Shown: positions 36,434 through 49,500, numbered from the stretch's first letter. The stretch is DNA of 64,000 bases from Pedinophyceae sp. YPF-701 (GCA_916048055.1 CAJZHL010000007.1:186001-250000), one strand, 5' to 3'. Made by a program: numbers and translations. Notes: generated from the letters alone by a model not told the origin.

Positions 36434-36840
36434 CTTTCTCCGCGCCCGCGCCGTCCCGGCCTCGACCCTCGCGACGCGAACCTCCCGCTTCGCACGTGGA
36501 TACCGTATGTGGTGTCTCGGAGATGCGAGGCGCGCTCCGCACCGCGTGCGCCCGAGCGTGAGTTCACTTCTTGCACAAGAACACGAAACTCTCTCGTTTC
36601 GAACTCCGTGCCTTGACGTTTCGCACGATCCCTTACGTGCCGCGACCTCGCCGGTCCAGCGGGCATTGTTTCGCGTGGCCAGCGCGGCTGCCCAGCCTGA
36701 GTCGGCGACACCTCCGCTCTGGTCCCGGTGCGACCGGGGCCGCCCGGCGCCGTCCGCCGGCGTTGCCGCCGCGCATCGCCGCGGCGCGTAGTTTGCGCGG
36801 CGTGCATGCGCTTCCGGCGCGGAAATTCCCTCGGGAGCGC
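36434..36840. promoter_or_regulatory. Divergent intergenic region at 36.4-36.8 kb
   Basis: 407 bp between outward-facing starts, likely a shared promoter. No element recognised. Confidence 0.4.
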
Positions 36841-38620
36841 ATGTCGACGTCACCGTCGCGGCCGGAAGGCCTGCAGGAGGCGACCCCGCCCTTCACGCCC
36901 GAGACCGCCCTCGGCGGCGGGCACAGGCTCCCCCTCACGGTCCCGAGCACCGCCATGTTCCTCGGCAGCGGCGCGTACTCGGCGTCGTCCCCGGGGGCGA
37001 GCGACAGGACGGGCGAGCTGGAGCTAGCAGGGCGGGCGCGGGAGCCCGGCGCGATGCCGCAGAGGGCCCGGGCGAGCGGTCTCGGGCCGGAGCGGCCTGT
37101 ATTGGGCGACGACGCGCGAGCGGACAGGCCCGCCGAGGCGACGCTGGCCAGTCCCGGGTGGCTGGGGGACCCCACCGCGGCACGCAAGCTGTCGTGGAAG
37201 GCGGGGCGGAGCTCGTCGGAGCGCGACGCGACAGGTACGAGCACGCCGCTGCGTAGCTCCGCGTGGGACCGACGCGCGGCGGGGCTGCCGCCGCGAACAT
37301 GCGCAGGGGCGGAGTCCGGGCGCGCGTCATCGCCGCTGACCGGACCCGCGCGACCGCGACCCCCTCCGCGCAGACGCCGGCGGTGACGATCCAGGCCTCA
37401 GCTTCGCCGGCCTCGGTGCCTCGGACGGTCTCTTCTTCTCGGAGGTGCGCGCCGCCACTTCCTTAGACCTGACGCGACGTGAGGCCCCCCTGGGCGCGCG
37501 CGGGGCCGACGCGCCCGAGGCAGGGGTTCCGCGGCGGAGATCAACGTGTCTCGCTCTCCCTGGCCCTCCTGCGGCCCTCTCGCCGTCACGCGGTTGTTCG
37601 AGCCACCTGACAACAGGCAGCACGCACCCCCACCGCCCCACGCAGCTCATCGGGGGGCGCGACGCGATGGACGACGCGTTCGAGGGCCTCCCCGAGCCCC
37701 CTCCGCTCACCGGCGACACTCCCCCCCGCACCAGCGCGCGCTCCGCCACCGCCCCCGCCCCCGCCACGCGCAAGCTCAAGGCCGCCGTCGCGCACACCGC
37801 GCCCCGCCGGCCGCCCGCGCGGGACGCACGCGCTTTCGTCTCCCTCGCCGCGCGGCTCGACTCCGCCGCGCGCAGCCCCCCCGCGGCCCTGCGCCACAGC
37901 CCGTCAGAGACGAGACTCCCCACCCCGAGCGCCCTGCGCAGCTCAGCGCCGTCCACGCCGGCGCGGTCCACCGCGCAGGAGCCCGCTGCGCCCGCGCGCC
38001 CGCACGCGTCCGCGCGGAAGCCCGCATCCCGCGCGCCTTCGCCCCCGCGCACACGCACCACCCCCGCCCCGGACCGCCGGCCGCGGGTCCCCGCCGCGAG
38101 CGCCCTGCGCGCCGCTCGGGCCGCGCCCAGCACGGACGCCGCGGGGCCGCGCAGGTGCAGCGCGTGCGAGGAGGCGGCCCGGAGCGTCGCCGTGCTTGCC
38201 GAGGAGGTCGGCAGCCTGCGGGCGGCGGGGCGCGCGCTGTCGGGCCAGGTGGCGGAGCTGCGGGAGCAGATGGCGGCGGAGGCTCGGCGTCCTGACGCCG
38301 CGCAGCCGCCGGGCAGCTTCGAGCCGCGTGCGCCACGTGGGCAGCAGGAGCAGCACCCGGGGCAGCATGCGGCGACGACGGGCTCGAGGCGGCACTTCGA
38401 CTTCGCGGCGAGGGGAGGTGCGCTGCCCACTTGGCTTGCTCGCGGACGTGGCCGCCTCTGCGGGACGGACCCGCTGCGGGTTGATGCGAATGACATCGAA
38501 CGCGATGTATGTGCCTAACCCGCAACGCGCGTTGCAGACTGGCGGTGGCGGCGGCTGGCGATGGCGCCGCTCAACCTCACGTCCGTCTGGGCGGACCGCG
38601 CGTGGACGCGCGTGTGCTAG
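36841..38620 (+). CDS. Unknown Ala/Pro/Ser/Arg-rich protein with short coiled coil
   Basis: Four exons (36841-37234, 37374-37444, 37646-38417, 38538-38620) sum exactly to 440 codons, and every join is phase-consistent, which supports a real gene. It starts MSTSPSRPEGLQEATPPFTP. Exon 2 encodes a distinct acidic/hydrophobic piece (DDPGLSFAGLGASDGLFFSE). The middle is low-complexity and basic (RAPSPPRTRTTPAPDRRPR). Near the end is a CxxC (RRCSACEE) followed by a heptad segment (VAVLAEEVGSLRAAGRALSG). The last exon gives a tryptophan-rich end (GDWRWRRLAMAPLNLTSVW). I recognise no family. It may be a cytoskeletal or nuclear linker; no membrane segment is seen. Confidence 0.6.
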
Positions 38621-39254
38621 CGCGGGGCGGCGCCGCCACGGGGGCCCGGGCGCGCCGCTGTGACACTTAGTGCTCCGTTGTCCTTTGCTTTCGCGGTGCG
38701 GGCGCCGCTGCGGACCACGCGGGGCCTGCGCGCGCGTGGTCGTCCGGACCGGTGCAGCGAGTTCACGTGCGCGTGATGACGCGCGCCACGTGGGAAAAGG
38801 AAGATGGTGTGTCAACGCGGGCACCGCGGGATGGAAGTGAAAGTCGCGGCGGGGTCGGACGCGCGGCTGCCTGTGGACCCGCTGTGGTCGTGGTGCCCCG
38901 CGCTTGCTGCCGGACCATCCATGCCGCGTGCGGGCTGCAGCGGGCGGGCGGTCGTTGATGCCGGCTCCTGGTGGGCGCCCGCCCAGTGCGCTCGCGGGGG
39001 CGGAATGAGCGACGGCGGTGCGGCGCTGCGGGTACAGTGAGATATCTGCGCCGACTCGCGTGGGCGCCGGCAGTAAGATCCACGGTCCGGAGCGCCCCAC
39101 GCGCCTGGTAGGTCCCCGTCGGCCCCCCAGCGCTGTCGACGCGGCCTCTCCGGGCCCCAAGACGGGCGCTTCCTGCGAGCCCTGCACAGAATCGTGCAGT
39201 GCGCGGCCCATGGTCCCTTGTTTCCACGCAGCGGCATCGCAACGAGCAGCGAAG
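38621..39254. other. Intergenic after the unknown coiled-coil gene
   Basis: 634 bp, downstream of a plus-strand gene and downstream of a possible minus-strand ORF. Nothing recognisable. Confidence 0.4.
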
Positions 39255-39551
39255 TCAGAGTACTAAGCACGGGCTCGTGCCGGCGCCGAGCGGTCTGGAA
39301 CACGCCTGGGAGGCCGCGGACCGTCGTCGAGGGTAATTTTCTAGCGATCCGGTCCAGTCGGGAGCGATGGGGAGGCACATAACGGCGAGCGCCGTGAAGG
39401 CCAAACCGCCCTTCAGGTGCGAGATCCCGACCGCGTGCATATGCGACCGGCCGACGGCCGAGATCTTTCGGCAAAGATCCGACCCATCGCCCGCGAGCCT
39501 CGACGCCGCCCCCCGGGCCGCCTGGGCCGCAACGAGTGCGTCGCAGTCCAT
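39255..39551 (-). CDS. Uncertain small ORF with one hydrophobic segment
   Basis: A 98-residue frame starts MDCDALVAAQAARGAASRLA, has mixed composition unlike nearby GC noise and a hydrophobic stretch (GGLAFTALAVMCLPIAPDW). Its start lies 404 bp from the kinase start at 39955 in divergent orientation, the spacing seen for other gene pairs here. I recognise no family and no splice join. It might be a small mitochondrial or membrane protein, or chance. Confidence 0.35.
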   Translation of the reverse strand: MDCDALVAAQAARGAASRLAGDGSDLCRKISAVGRSHMHAVGISHLKGGLAFTALAVMCLPIAPDWTGSLENYPRRRSAASQACSRPLGAGTSPCLVL

Positions 39552-39954
39552 GGTGCATCTCTCCACTCCTCGAACGGGTCGCAGCGGGCCCACACACCCG
39601 CGGACCCTGGCGCACTTGATGCCGCGGACGCCCCCGCGCCGGCCCGCGTGCCCGCGGGCTCCCGTGCCCCGCCCCAGCCCCAAACGGATCCGCCTCTGCT
39701 GCCACACTTCCCAGCAGCGGCGGAGCGCGCGCCCCGGCCGCACGAGCAGCGCGGACCGCCCGCGGCGCTCTCTGTGCCCGCGGCGACGCCCCGGCGCCGC
39801 CGACGCGCCCCCTGCGTCCGCGTCGAGGCCGCGGGCGCGCCACTGGGCCCCTCGAGTGTTGCTAGCTGGCCGCAGAAAGCGCGCGATTCCCGCCCGCCCG
39901 TGCGCCCGCCCGCTCCGCAGTTGGCCATACGTCTCGAAGGCATGCCCCGAGGAC
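39552..39954. promoter_or_regulatory. Region upstream of the CALK-like kinase
   Basis: 403 bp before the chosen kinase ATG. The kinase frame stays open upstream to 39367, so an N-terminal extension cannot be excluded, but composition turns to Arg/Pro noise. Confidence 0.35.
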
Positions 39955-42596
39955 ATGAAACGGGGGGCGTGGGAGCCGGGCCGCTTCCACCAGGTGCGCG
40001 GTCGCCCGCCTTGGCCGATCAACTGCTCCCGCCGGCCACCCGCCGCGCGCGCCCGCGCAGCCCCGGGCCCCGCGAGCGCGCCCGAGCCGCCCCCGGCGAC
40101 GCCCGGGGTCCCCCCGCGACGGACGCGTCGGTCGCGGCCCCGCGGTGCCCGCGAACGACCCACCCGCGCTCGCTGCTCCCTCCCGCCTCCTTCGTCTCCG
40201 CGCACGCACGCGACCGCGCCCGGCGCGGACTCGCGGCCGCCGGCGCGCCTCCGCCGCGCGTCGCGGCTGCGGGGCGCGCGTCGCGGGGGCAGATGCCCCG
40301 TCGGAGCCGCGAGGCTGCGTGCAGCTGCGCGGCGGTTGGCGGGCCCTCCACGCCCCCGGACGTCGCGTGCGCGCGATCTTTGGCGCCGTTCCTTCGCGCA
40401 CCGGCCAGCACCAGCCGCGCCCGCGCCGCGCGTCCGACGCCCCGCGCCCACGCGCCCGCCCGCGCCCGCAGGTGCTGTCCCTGGGCACCGGCGCCAAGAG
40501 CAAGGTTGTGCTCGCACTCGACCGGGTCACGTCGGTGCAGGTGGCGCTCAAGATCATCAGGTGAGCGCAGCGCTGTCGCCCGGCGCGCTCGGACGCGGCC
40601 CCGGCGCCGCCCGCACGCCGCGCCGCCAACCCTACGCGCGTCGTCGCGCCGCCAACCCTCCGCGCGAGCTTCGACGCCGGCCCGCCCCGTTCCCGGCGCC
40701 CCCCGCAGCCGGAAGAGCCTGAGCCCCGCGGAGGTGTCCCAGCTGGAGCGCGAGATCTGCATCCACGGCAAGCTGTGCCACCCGAACATCCTGGCCATGT
40801 GGGCGGCGTTCTGCGACGACCAGAAGTTCTACATCATCACCGAGCTCGCCGACAGCGACCTCTACAAGCGGGTGCGCGCCCCCGCCGCCCGCGACGCCGC
40901 CCGCCGCGCGCCCTCCGCCCCGCGCCGCGCCCCGAACCCCCCCCGCGCTCGCGCCCGCTCCCTGCAGCTCCCGCGCATGCCCGTGTCGGAGGTGGCGCTG
41001 GTGCGGCGCGTGGTGCACCCGCTGCTGTGCGCGCTGGAGCACTGCCACGCGAACGGCGTCATCCACCGCGACCTGAAGCCGGAGAACATATTGTTCAACC
41101 AGAAGAACCAATTGAAGCTGGCCGACTTCGGACTGGCCATCGACGTGACGCACGACCGCCCGATCACGCGCCTCGGGACGCTCGACTTCATGGCGCCCGA
41201 GGTGCTCATGTCGGGCCGCAAGACGATCGAGGGCGTGCGCAACGAGGTGCAGGCCGTGGCGGGCAACGAGATCCCGCGCGAGCAGCGCGCGGCGTACTCG
41301 TCCGCGGTGGACTCGTGGTCCGTCGGCGTCATCGTGTACGAGCTCTTCGCGCGCGTCACGCCCTTCTACCGCCCCACGCGCGGCCAGACCATCCAGGCCG
41401 TGTACGGCGCCTCCTTCTCCTTCCCCACCAAGGCGCACAAGGACGGCACCGACGTCTTCGGGGCCAACCTGCGCTCCTTCTGCCACGCCACGCTCTCGCG
41501 CGACCCCGCCCGGCGCGCCGACGTCAACACGCTGCTCGAGCACCCGCTGATCACCGCGGTGTGCGGGCCGCCGCCGGCGGGGCCGCCGCAGCACGTCGCG
41601 TACGGCGCGCAGCCGCCCGCGGACGCGGACGTGGACGCCGCACGGGAGGCGCCGTTCGTCAAGGTGGCGCACCGCGGGTCCGTCGACACGGGGCAGGACC
41701 GCGTGGCGTCGGGGGCCATGTCGGCCGCGCCCAACGTCGCGCTGCGGATGCGGCAGTCGCTCGACGTGCGCGGGCTGGAGGCCGCCGCGAGCGCCCCGCG
41801 CGGGCACGCGTCGAGCTTCCTGCAGTCGCCCGTCGGGAAGGGCGCGCCCACGCGCCCGCCGGGCGCCCCCGAGGCGCAGCCGCGCGACAGCAGCATGAGC
41901 GTGCTCTACGGGCTGTCGCGGCGGCGCATGTCGGTGACGTCGGAGAACGAGGAGAACGACTCGCCGGAGAGCAGGCAGGCGGACTCCAGCCTGCTCGTCG
42001 CGGACCAGGGGCAGGTGCCGCCCGCCGCGGGGCGCGCCAGCATGGGCGCCGCCACCATGCGCGCGGCGCCGACCCCCACGGCCCCGCGGCCCGTCCCGCC
42101 GCAGCTCGGGGCGCCGGTCGACCACCAGGCGCGCGCGCGGTCCATCCTCGCGGCCGGCAACAGCTCGTCGGCGCTGGGCGTCACCACCGCGCCCGGGCTC
42201 TACGACGGCAGCGCGCACAGCCGCGGCCGGTCGTCGGACCCGCACGACCAGGGCGCGAACACGCCGTCGGGCAAGCCCAAGGCGAGCGGGTCGGACAGCT
42301 CCGGCGACGACAAGAAGCGCAGCATCGAGTGCTCGCGCGTGTCGGACAACGGCGGCGCGCTGCTCGACGAGCGCACCACGATCAAGACCGACGACGCGAC
42401 GCAGCTGGCCAAGCTCAGAGACGCCAACACGTCGCGGCTCCTGCACATGAAGCTCCAGGCGGTCGCGGAGGAGAAGGGCTCGGACGGGCCCAGCGCGGCG
42501 GTGGCCGAGCCCCCGCCGCCGGCCAAGGCGCAGGACAGGGCCCCGCCGCGCCGGTCGGGGCTGCTCAGCCTATTCGGCCTCTCGCGGCGGTCGTGA
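39955..42596 (+). CDS. Aurora-like protein kinase, CALK type
   Basis: Exons 39955-39993, 40472-40560, 40709-40871 and 40968-42596; 639 aa. Exon 1 (MKRGAWEPGRFHQ) joins in phase 0 to VLSLGTGAKSKVVLALDR. Other landmarks: VALKII lysine, HPNILAMWAAF, HRDLKPENILF, LADFGLAI and RLGTLDFMAPEVL, closest in feel to Chlamydomonas CALK, an Aurora-like kinase that controls flagellar shortening. The glycine loop has Ser in place of the third Gly (GTGAKS). About 35 extra residues (RKTIEGVRNEVQAVAGNEIP) separate APEVL from the SVDSWS-like YSSAVDSWSVGVI. A C-terminal tail of about 330 residues is Ser/Pro-rich with no known domain. CALK assignment is inference; Aurora-group kinase is firm. Confidence 0.85.
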
Positions 42597-43521
42597 CGCG
42601 GCGTCGCCGGCGACGCGCCTTGCTCGCGCGGGCGGGCGCTGCCGTGATGCACCGCGTCGCGCGCGCCCCGCCAGGCCGCTCTGCGATCCCGGTCCCCCGC
42701 CACCCGCATGCTTGTCCCCCCTTGGTCCACAATCGCCCCCCTCCTCTGCCGGGGCGCCCCCGCCCCCGCCCCCGCCCCCTCCACACACGTGGTGTACGCG
42801 TACGACAAACAGAAACGAGGCCATCCTGCGCCACGCGCCGGCAAACTTGACCGGCCCGCAGAATCGCCGCGCAGGATGCATAGTGCTCGTGCTGGCGCTC
42901 GTGGGTGCCGGCGGCCCGCTACCGGACCGCAGCGAACCGCTTTGTTGCCCCGCCGGCCTGTCGCTGGCCTGGCGCTTGCAGCACGCCTACCTCTCGCTTT
43001 CGACGCGCAACGGCGGATCCGCTGTCCCGACACCGGCGCGCGTGCAGCTGCGGGCGCGCCCCGAGGCAGGGGCCCCCTCTGCACGCCCCCGGGTCGGTAG
43101 AACAAGGACTCCCCCTACAATCACCAGAACCCCCCCTTCCGTCCCCCACCACGTGAGTCATGCATTCCCGCATTAGTTCTCCCCCTCTCACAGCTCCCTC
43201 CCCACCTACGCGCATGGAACCAGGCCCCCCCGGAGCGCCTGGTGTCCTGCGGCGCAGACAGGTAGCATCGGTCGTCCCGCGCCCGGCCGCGCGGCCCTGC
43301 CTCTCCAAACGTGCGCCCCTGCGGGCGCGAGAGCTCGGGCGCGGGTGGCGGAGCGAGGAGCCCCCTCGCGTCCCTGGCGGCTCCCTGTGTCTGGTGCCGA
43401 GCGTGTGAGCTCTGGAGAACGCCCCGCGTCACAGTCGCACGGTCCCGCCCGCCGATTCGTCACCGCCCGTCGGGAGCGGGGGGCGCCGCTAGTCAGAAGC
43501 GAACAATCGGAGCAAGTCGCG
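42597..43521. other. Convergent intergenic region, CALK-like / RRP5
   Basis: 925 bp, much wider than the 143-218 bp gaps of other convergent pairs here. It contains a run of C-tracts at 42757-42780. No gene is recognised on either strand. Confidence 0.4.
42757..42780 (-). repeat. Potential G-quadruplex tract
   Basis: Four C5-like blocks separated by single Gs (CCCCCGCCCCCGCCCCCGCC and on) read on the minus strand as G-runs with one-base loops, the classic G-quadruplex pattern. It sits between two convergent 3' ends, where it could pause polymerase. Confidence 0.55.
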
Positions 43522-46500
43522 CTACGCCGCCTGTGCCCTGGCGGCAATGTACTCCATGGCCGCGGCCTTGACGCGCTCGGCGCTCGCGGCGTCGCCGTGC
43601 TTGCGCTCGTAGTCGAGGTACTTCTTGAACAGGAACTTCATCTTCTTCGGCGGCAGCCCGAGCGCCGTCGCGCGGTCAAACAGCGCGCGCGTGCGGGCCT
43701 GGTCGCCCTGCTTCACCTCCTGGTCGAGGTACACGCTCCAGAGGTCCGTGCGCTTCGGGTAGTTGCGCAGGATCCCCTCGAACATCCCGCGCGCGCGCTC
43801 GGGCGACCCCAGCCGGAACTCGAGCAGCGCGGCCTGCGTGATGCACTTGACGTGCTTGCGCCGCGGCAGCGCCTGAAGCGCGCGCTGCAGCACCCCGCGC
43901 GCGGCCTCGCCCTCGCCCTGCCCGAGCAGGTGCTCGATGTGCCGCAGCCACACCTTGCACGACGAGCGGAACTTCTTGCACATGGCGCGCAGCAGCTCCG
44001 CGGTCAGCGCCTCGTCGCCCACGCGCTGCAGGACGCCCAGCATGAGCAGGTGCAGCTTCTTCGGCTCGCAGTACGGCAGCGCGCGCCGGAACAGCGCCAT
44101 CGCCGCGTCCCCCGGCGGCTGCCCGAACTGCGCCTCGAGGTTGATGCGCGCCGCCCACACATTGAACTTCTCCTCCTCCTCGCGGTAGTCGATGCCCTCG
44201 AGCGCGCGGTCCGCGACCTTGCGCGCCTTGTCGACCTCGCCCACGCTGCACAGGAACGCCATGTACCGGATCCACACGTACGACGAGTTGGGCGACGCCA
44301 GCACCAGCTGCTCAAAGTCCGTCTCCGACGCCGGCGCCGCGCCGTCCACCTTGGCGCGCTCCGCCTCCCGCACCGCGCGCTCCCGCTCCTCCCGCTCCGC
44401 CTTCTTCCGCCCCTTGCTCTTGTGCTCCTTCTCGGGCACCGCGGGCGCCTCCTCGCCGTCGCCACCCGCGCCGTCGTCCTCGCGCGCGAGCCGCAGCGCC
44501 CCGAACCCCGCTGCGGGCTTCGGCGCCTCCTCCGCGTCCTCCTCCTCGTCGTCGACGCTCTCGTCGTCGCTGCTCTCGTCCTCGGACATGTCCTGTGCCA
44601 CAGGGCCCTCGTCGCTGCCGTCCGTGCCGTCCTCGCTCTCGCCGTCCGTGGACATCGCGTCGATGTCCTGCTCCTCGTCGCTGTCGTCCTCGCCGCTCCC
44701 CGTGCCCTCGCTGCCGCCCACGCCCTCATCCTCGTCGCTGTCAGACATCGGGACCAGACCCCCCTCCTCCTCCGACTCCGACGCCTCCTGCAGGGCGTCG
44801 ATGTCGCTGTCGCTGTCCGCGTCGGCGTCGAGCATCGCCTGGTCCAGGTCCTCGTCGCCCCCGCTCGCGTCCGCGCCGTCCGCCGCCCCGACCTCGGCCT
44901 CCCGCAGCGACAGCGACAGCTGCAACACGCGCACGACACGCGAAACGATCAAAACCCCAAATACCGCAACCTGCAGCACAGCGGCGCGAGCTACTTCGAC
45001 GCGTTCCGCGCTCACCTTGTTGGCCGCCCGGTCCACCTTGATGACCTTGGCCCTCAGCTTCTGGCCGACCTTGAACATGTCGTCGAGGCTCTTCACGAAC
45101 CCGTCGTGGCACTCGGATATGTGCGCGAGCCCCGTGAGCTCCGAGTTGTCCAGCAGCACGAACACGCCGAACTTCTCGACGCGCTTCACCGTGCCCGGGA
45201 CCACTGCGCCCTCCTCCACCTTCTCGATCGTCAGCCACTCCCCCCCGCGGCCCCGCAGGTCCAGCTCCACCCGCCTCGCCCCCGCGTCCACCGACAGCAC
45301 CCGCCCCGCGACCAGTCTGCCCGGCGGGAACTCCCTCGCGGGCTCCTTGACGAAGCCCAGCGCCAGGTTGCACAGCTTGACGCGGGCGACGACGCCGCGC
45401 GCCAGCGTGACGAACGCGCCGGCCGTCGACACCGACTTGACCCAGCCCTGCACGGTCTGCCCCTCCTGCAGGGACGCCGCGTCGAGGTCCTCGGGAACGC
45501 CCTCCTGGCCCCTGGCCGGGCGGCGGGGACGGGACGCGCCGAGCGAGCCGCCGTGCGCCTGCGGATCGAGAGCACAGGCGGCGCGGAGAGGACGCGAGCC
45601 GTGAGCGACGTCGTCGCGGATGGGGCTGAGTCGTCCGGGTCAGGACTGCGCGTTGGATGGTGGTGCGGTGCAAGGGGCAACGCGGCGGGCGCACCTCGCG
45701 ACACGACACGTGCACCGTGTTGCCGCCGTCCTCGACCTCGAGCACGCAGCACTGCACGGTCGCGCCCTCGGACAGGTGCTGGAGCGGGTCGTCCAGGTAC
45801 GCATCGCACACGTCCGCGATCGACAGCCGCCCGCGCAGCCTGTGCCCGAGCTGGACCGTCGCCCCGACGCCTGCGAGCGGAACGGAGCCACGATGGACAT
45901 TGAGCGATCGGGGATGCGCTGAGCTGGCACTGAGCCGCCGCGGGCGGGAACGAGACACCCCCCACCTGGCTTGATGGACACCACCCTGGCGAGGCGCACG
46001 TCCCCCTCCTGCGGCTTCGCGAGCGAGCTGCCCACGTCCCGCCTCGTCAGGTCCAGCGTCCCCCTCCGCGCGTCCACGCGCGCCACCCGCGCGTGCACCA
46101 CCATCCCCACCTTGGCCGCCCTACCAAACGACGCGAACTCCGACAGCCCCGGCGCCGCGTCGAGGTGGTCCAGCCGCCCGCGCACCGTCGGGGACACCGC
46201 CACCCACCAGAACCCGCCCCCCGTCCCGTCCGAGACGTGCTCCTGCAAGACTCCCCACACCGTCTTCCCCTCCCTGAGTTTCTCCAACTGCACCCGCGGC
46301 CGCAGCTTCTCGCCGGCCCGCGCGCTCGCGACCGCGCTCGCCCGCATCGAGATCTCCAGCACGTTGTGCGCGCGGCCCTCCTGCGTCGCCAGCAGCCCCA
46401 TCACGCACCCCTCGACCCCCGCGCCCACGCCGCCCAGCTCCTGCACCGGGAACGACCCCGCCGCCGGCTTGTCCGACACCTCGCACGCGTGCACGCGGCC

Positions 46501-49500
46501 CTTCCCGCCCCCGCCGGACAGCTCCACGTCCGCGTGCGTCGCGTGGCACCCCGTCACCACCGCCTTGACCACCGACCCCGGCTTCGTGTCCGCCTTCCTG
46601 GGCTTCTTCGCGGAGTCCTCCCTGGCCTTCTTGGGCCCGCCCTTGTGCACAAGGAGCGCGAGCGGGCGGCCGCCGACCTCCTCGGCCGTCATCGTCGCCT
46701 GGATCTTGCTCCCGGGCTCCGGCGGTGCGACCAGGTCGGGCCGGTGCAGCGTGTTGAAGTCTGCCGTCTGGACCCACACCAGCGCCGCGGACGCGCCGCC
46801 CTCGGCGCTCCGCGCGATGCAGTAGTCGCTCGTCGACATGACCACCTCGAGCGACACCGTCAGACCGGCCGCGGCGGGCTTCGCGCGCTTGGACTTGCCT
46901 TGCGCGGCCTGCGGGCACACACGCATCGGTACCGTGTGCTGTTCAGGGCGTGGCGAGGCCGGGGCCCTGCGCCGCCGCGACAGCGCGCCGAGCGGTTTGC
47001 TTACCTTGACCAGGTCGGGGTCGGTCGACAGGTCCACGCGCCCCTCCGCGGCGTTGTAGTCGAGCACCACCGCCGTGAGCGCCTTGCCGGGCTTGACCTT
47101 GCCGCCCTGGTTCTCCGGGCGCAGGAGCCCGACGACGTCCGCGCTGGCCTTCATGTCGACGACGGCGCCGTAGTCCTTGACGTCCCGCACGGTGCCGTGC
47201 ACCACGCGTCCGAGCGCCAGCTGCGAGCGCCACAGCTCGGGCGGCACCTCCTCCGCGTCGTGCTGGTGCCGCAGCCGCGCGACCACGTCCTGGTCCTCGT
47301 AGAACGACCGCAGGAGCGTCGCGTCGGACGACCGCGTCAGCCCCGGCCGCAGCGTGATCGCCAGCCGCCCGCGGTCGGCCTCCACGCGCCCGACGGAACA
47401 AATCACCGACTGGTGCGCACGGAACGCGTCCGACGCCTTCGCGACCGGCGACGACACGTCCCCGCACTGCGACACCACCGCGCGGCCCGTCAGCCGCCCG
47501 AGGAACCGCACGTAGCACGCGTCGTCCGTCGCGTTGTGCACGTACCCCGGGAACACCGCGCCGCCGCTGACGGCGTCCGCGGCGCGCGGGAGGCGCTCGG
47601 CCGCCTGCACCAGGCTTGCCTTCCGCGTCGCGAGCACCTCCTGCTTCTTCCGGAAGCAGTCCAGCACCAGCACGTCGCCCAGTGCATCTCCCGCCTGCAG
47701 CGCCTCGCGCAGCTGCGTGGCCATGGCGGGGTGGTCCGACAGGTGGCCCGTGGGGATCCGCGCGGTCACCTCGCCCGCGTCCGTCTCGAGCGCGGCCACC
47801 ACGCCGTCCGCGTCGACCTCCCGCACCGTCGCGCGCAGCACCGCGCCGGCGTCCACGCGCGCAAACGCCCCGCCGTCCGCGGGCTCGGCGTCGTCGGCCT
47901 CGGCGCCCGGGCGCGCCCGCAGCGACAGTCGGAGCCGCCGCGACGCGCCCTCCGCGCCCAGGATCCGGCACTTGACCACCTGTCCGACCTCGAAACAGTC
48001 CTCCGGGGCCTCCCCGGCCTCGACGTCCAGCTCCGACCTGTGCACGAGCCCGCGCACGCCGCCGAGCAGCGCCACGAACACGCCGTAGTCCTTGATCCCC
48101 GTGACCACGCCGTGCGTGCGCGTCCCGGGCAGCGCGTCCTCGAGGGCGGCCACGCGCGGCAGCTTCGACTTGATCAGCGTCCGCTTCAGCGTCAAGAAGC
48201 ACTGCCGGCTCTCGGGGCGGCACTCGGTCACCAGCGCCGACACCGCCTGCCCCTCCTTGTACTTCCGCGCGGCCTTGCTCCACCCCACGTCCGCCAGGTG
48301 CACCAGCGGACACAGCGCGCGCACCCCGGGCGCCAGCTCCACCAACATGCCGTAGTCCATCACCGACGCCACCTTGCCCGTGACCATCATGCCCGGCGCG
48401 AGGTCCGCCGCGGACAGGATCGTCTGCCGCAGCACCGACGCCTTGAGCGACACCGTGCACAGCGCGTCCATCGGCCGGAAGCCCACGACGCGGCAGGCCA
48501 CGCGCTGCCCGGACCGGAACGCCTTCTCGAGCTTCTCGACCTTGTCGTCCGACACGTGCGCCGACGGCACGTACCCCGCGAACGGAACGCCCCCCTCCGC
48601 GCCGGGGAGCTCCACGAGCAGCCCCTGCGCGCGGTCGACCCGCCGCACGACCGCCTCCTCGAATATCTGCCCCAGCGCGGGGAACGACGCGGGGAGCTTA
48701 CCGTCCACCAGCGAGCGCTGCAGCGTGAGCCCGACCTGCGGGCGGCCGGAACCATGCGCGTGCGCGATTTGATTTGATGTGGGACCCACGCGCAGCGGCG
48801 GCAGCGGCGTGCGGGGTCGTGCAGTGCCCCCCGTTTGTGTGTGTGTTTGCGCACCTTCTTGGTCTTCTGGTTGACGAAGAGGATGCGGGCGCGCAGGCGC
48901 GTCCCGGGCTGGTAGCGTTCGGTCCAGTCCCCCGGGAGGACTTCCTGGCTCAGGTGGAACACGTCGACGGTGCCGGAGAAGTACGACAGGAAGTCCACCG
49001 CGACGCCGTCCGGGAGCAGCGCGGTGACCTTGACGTTGACCAGCGACCCGGGCACCAGCGAGCCGATGGACAGCCCCTCCCACTCCTTCAGGACAGTGCT
49101 CCACACGCGCGCCGCGTCGACCGAGACCCGCACCGCGCGCCGGCCCTGCGCGGCCTCGAGCGTGACCACGTCGAGCAGCTGCCCCGCCTGCAGCGCCGTG
49201 TCCTCGCCCAGCGCGGCGCGCGCGTCCGCTGTGGTCAGGAAGGCAGACACCCCCGGCACCCCGATGTCGAGCTGGTAGCCGTGGTCCTCCGCGCTGACGA
49301 CCGCCGCGGAGAGCACCGCGCCGGCGATCAGCGTCTGCGCGGCCAGGCCCGCGTTCACTTCGGACGGCCTGCACAGCGGCACACGCGCGGCGCGCCCACG
49401 TCGTGCGCTGTCCAGGGCGGGCGCGGGGCGGAGCGGGCGGGCGGCGGCGGGCGGGCGCGCACTTGAGCGAGAGCGCGACCTTCTTGTCCTCGACCTCCGT

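Noticed and set aside
39417-42596. One uninterrupted 1059-codon frame through the CALK-like kinase
   Set aside because: It reads through introns; the kinase glycine loop and VALK lysine lie in another frame and are recovered only by splicing.
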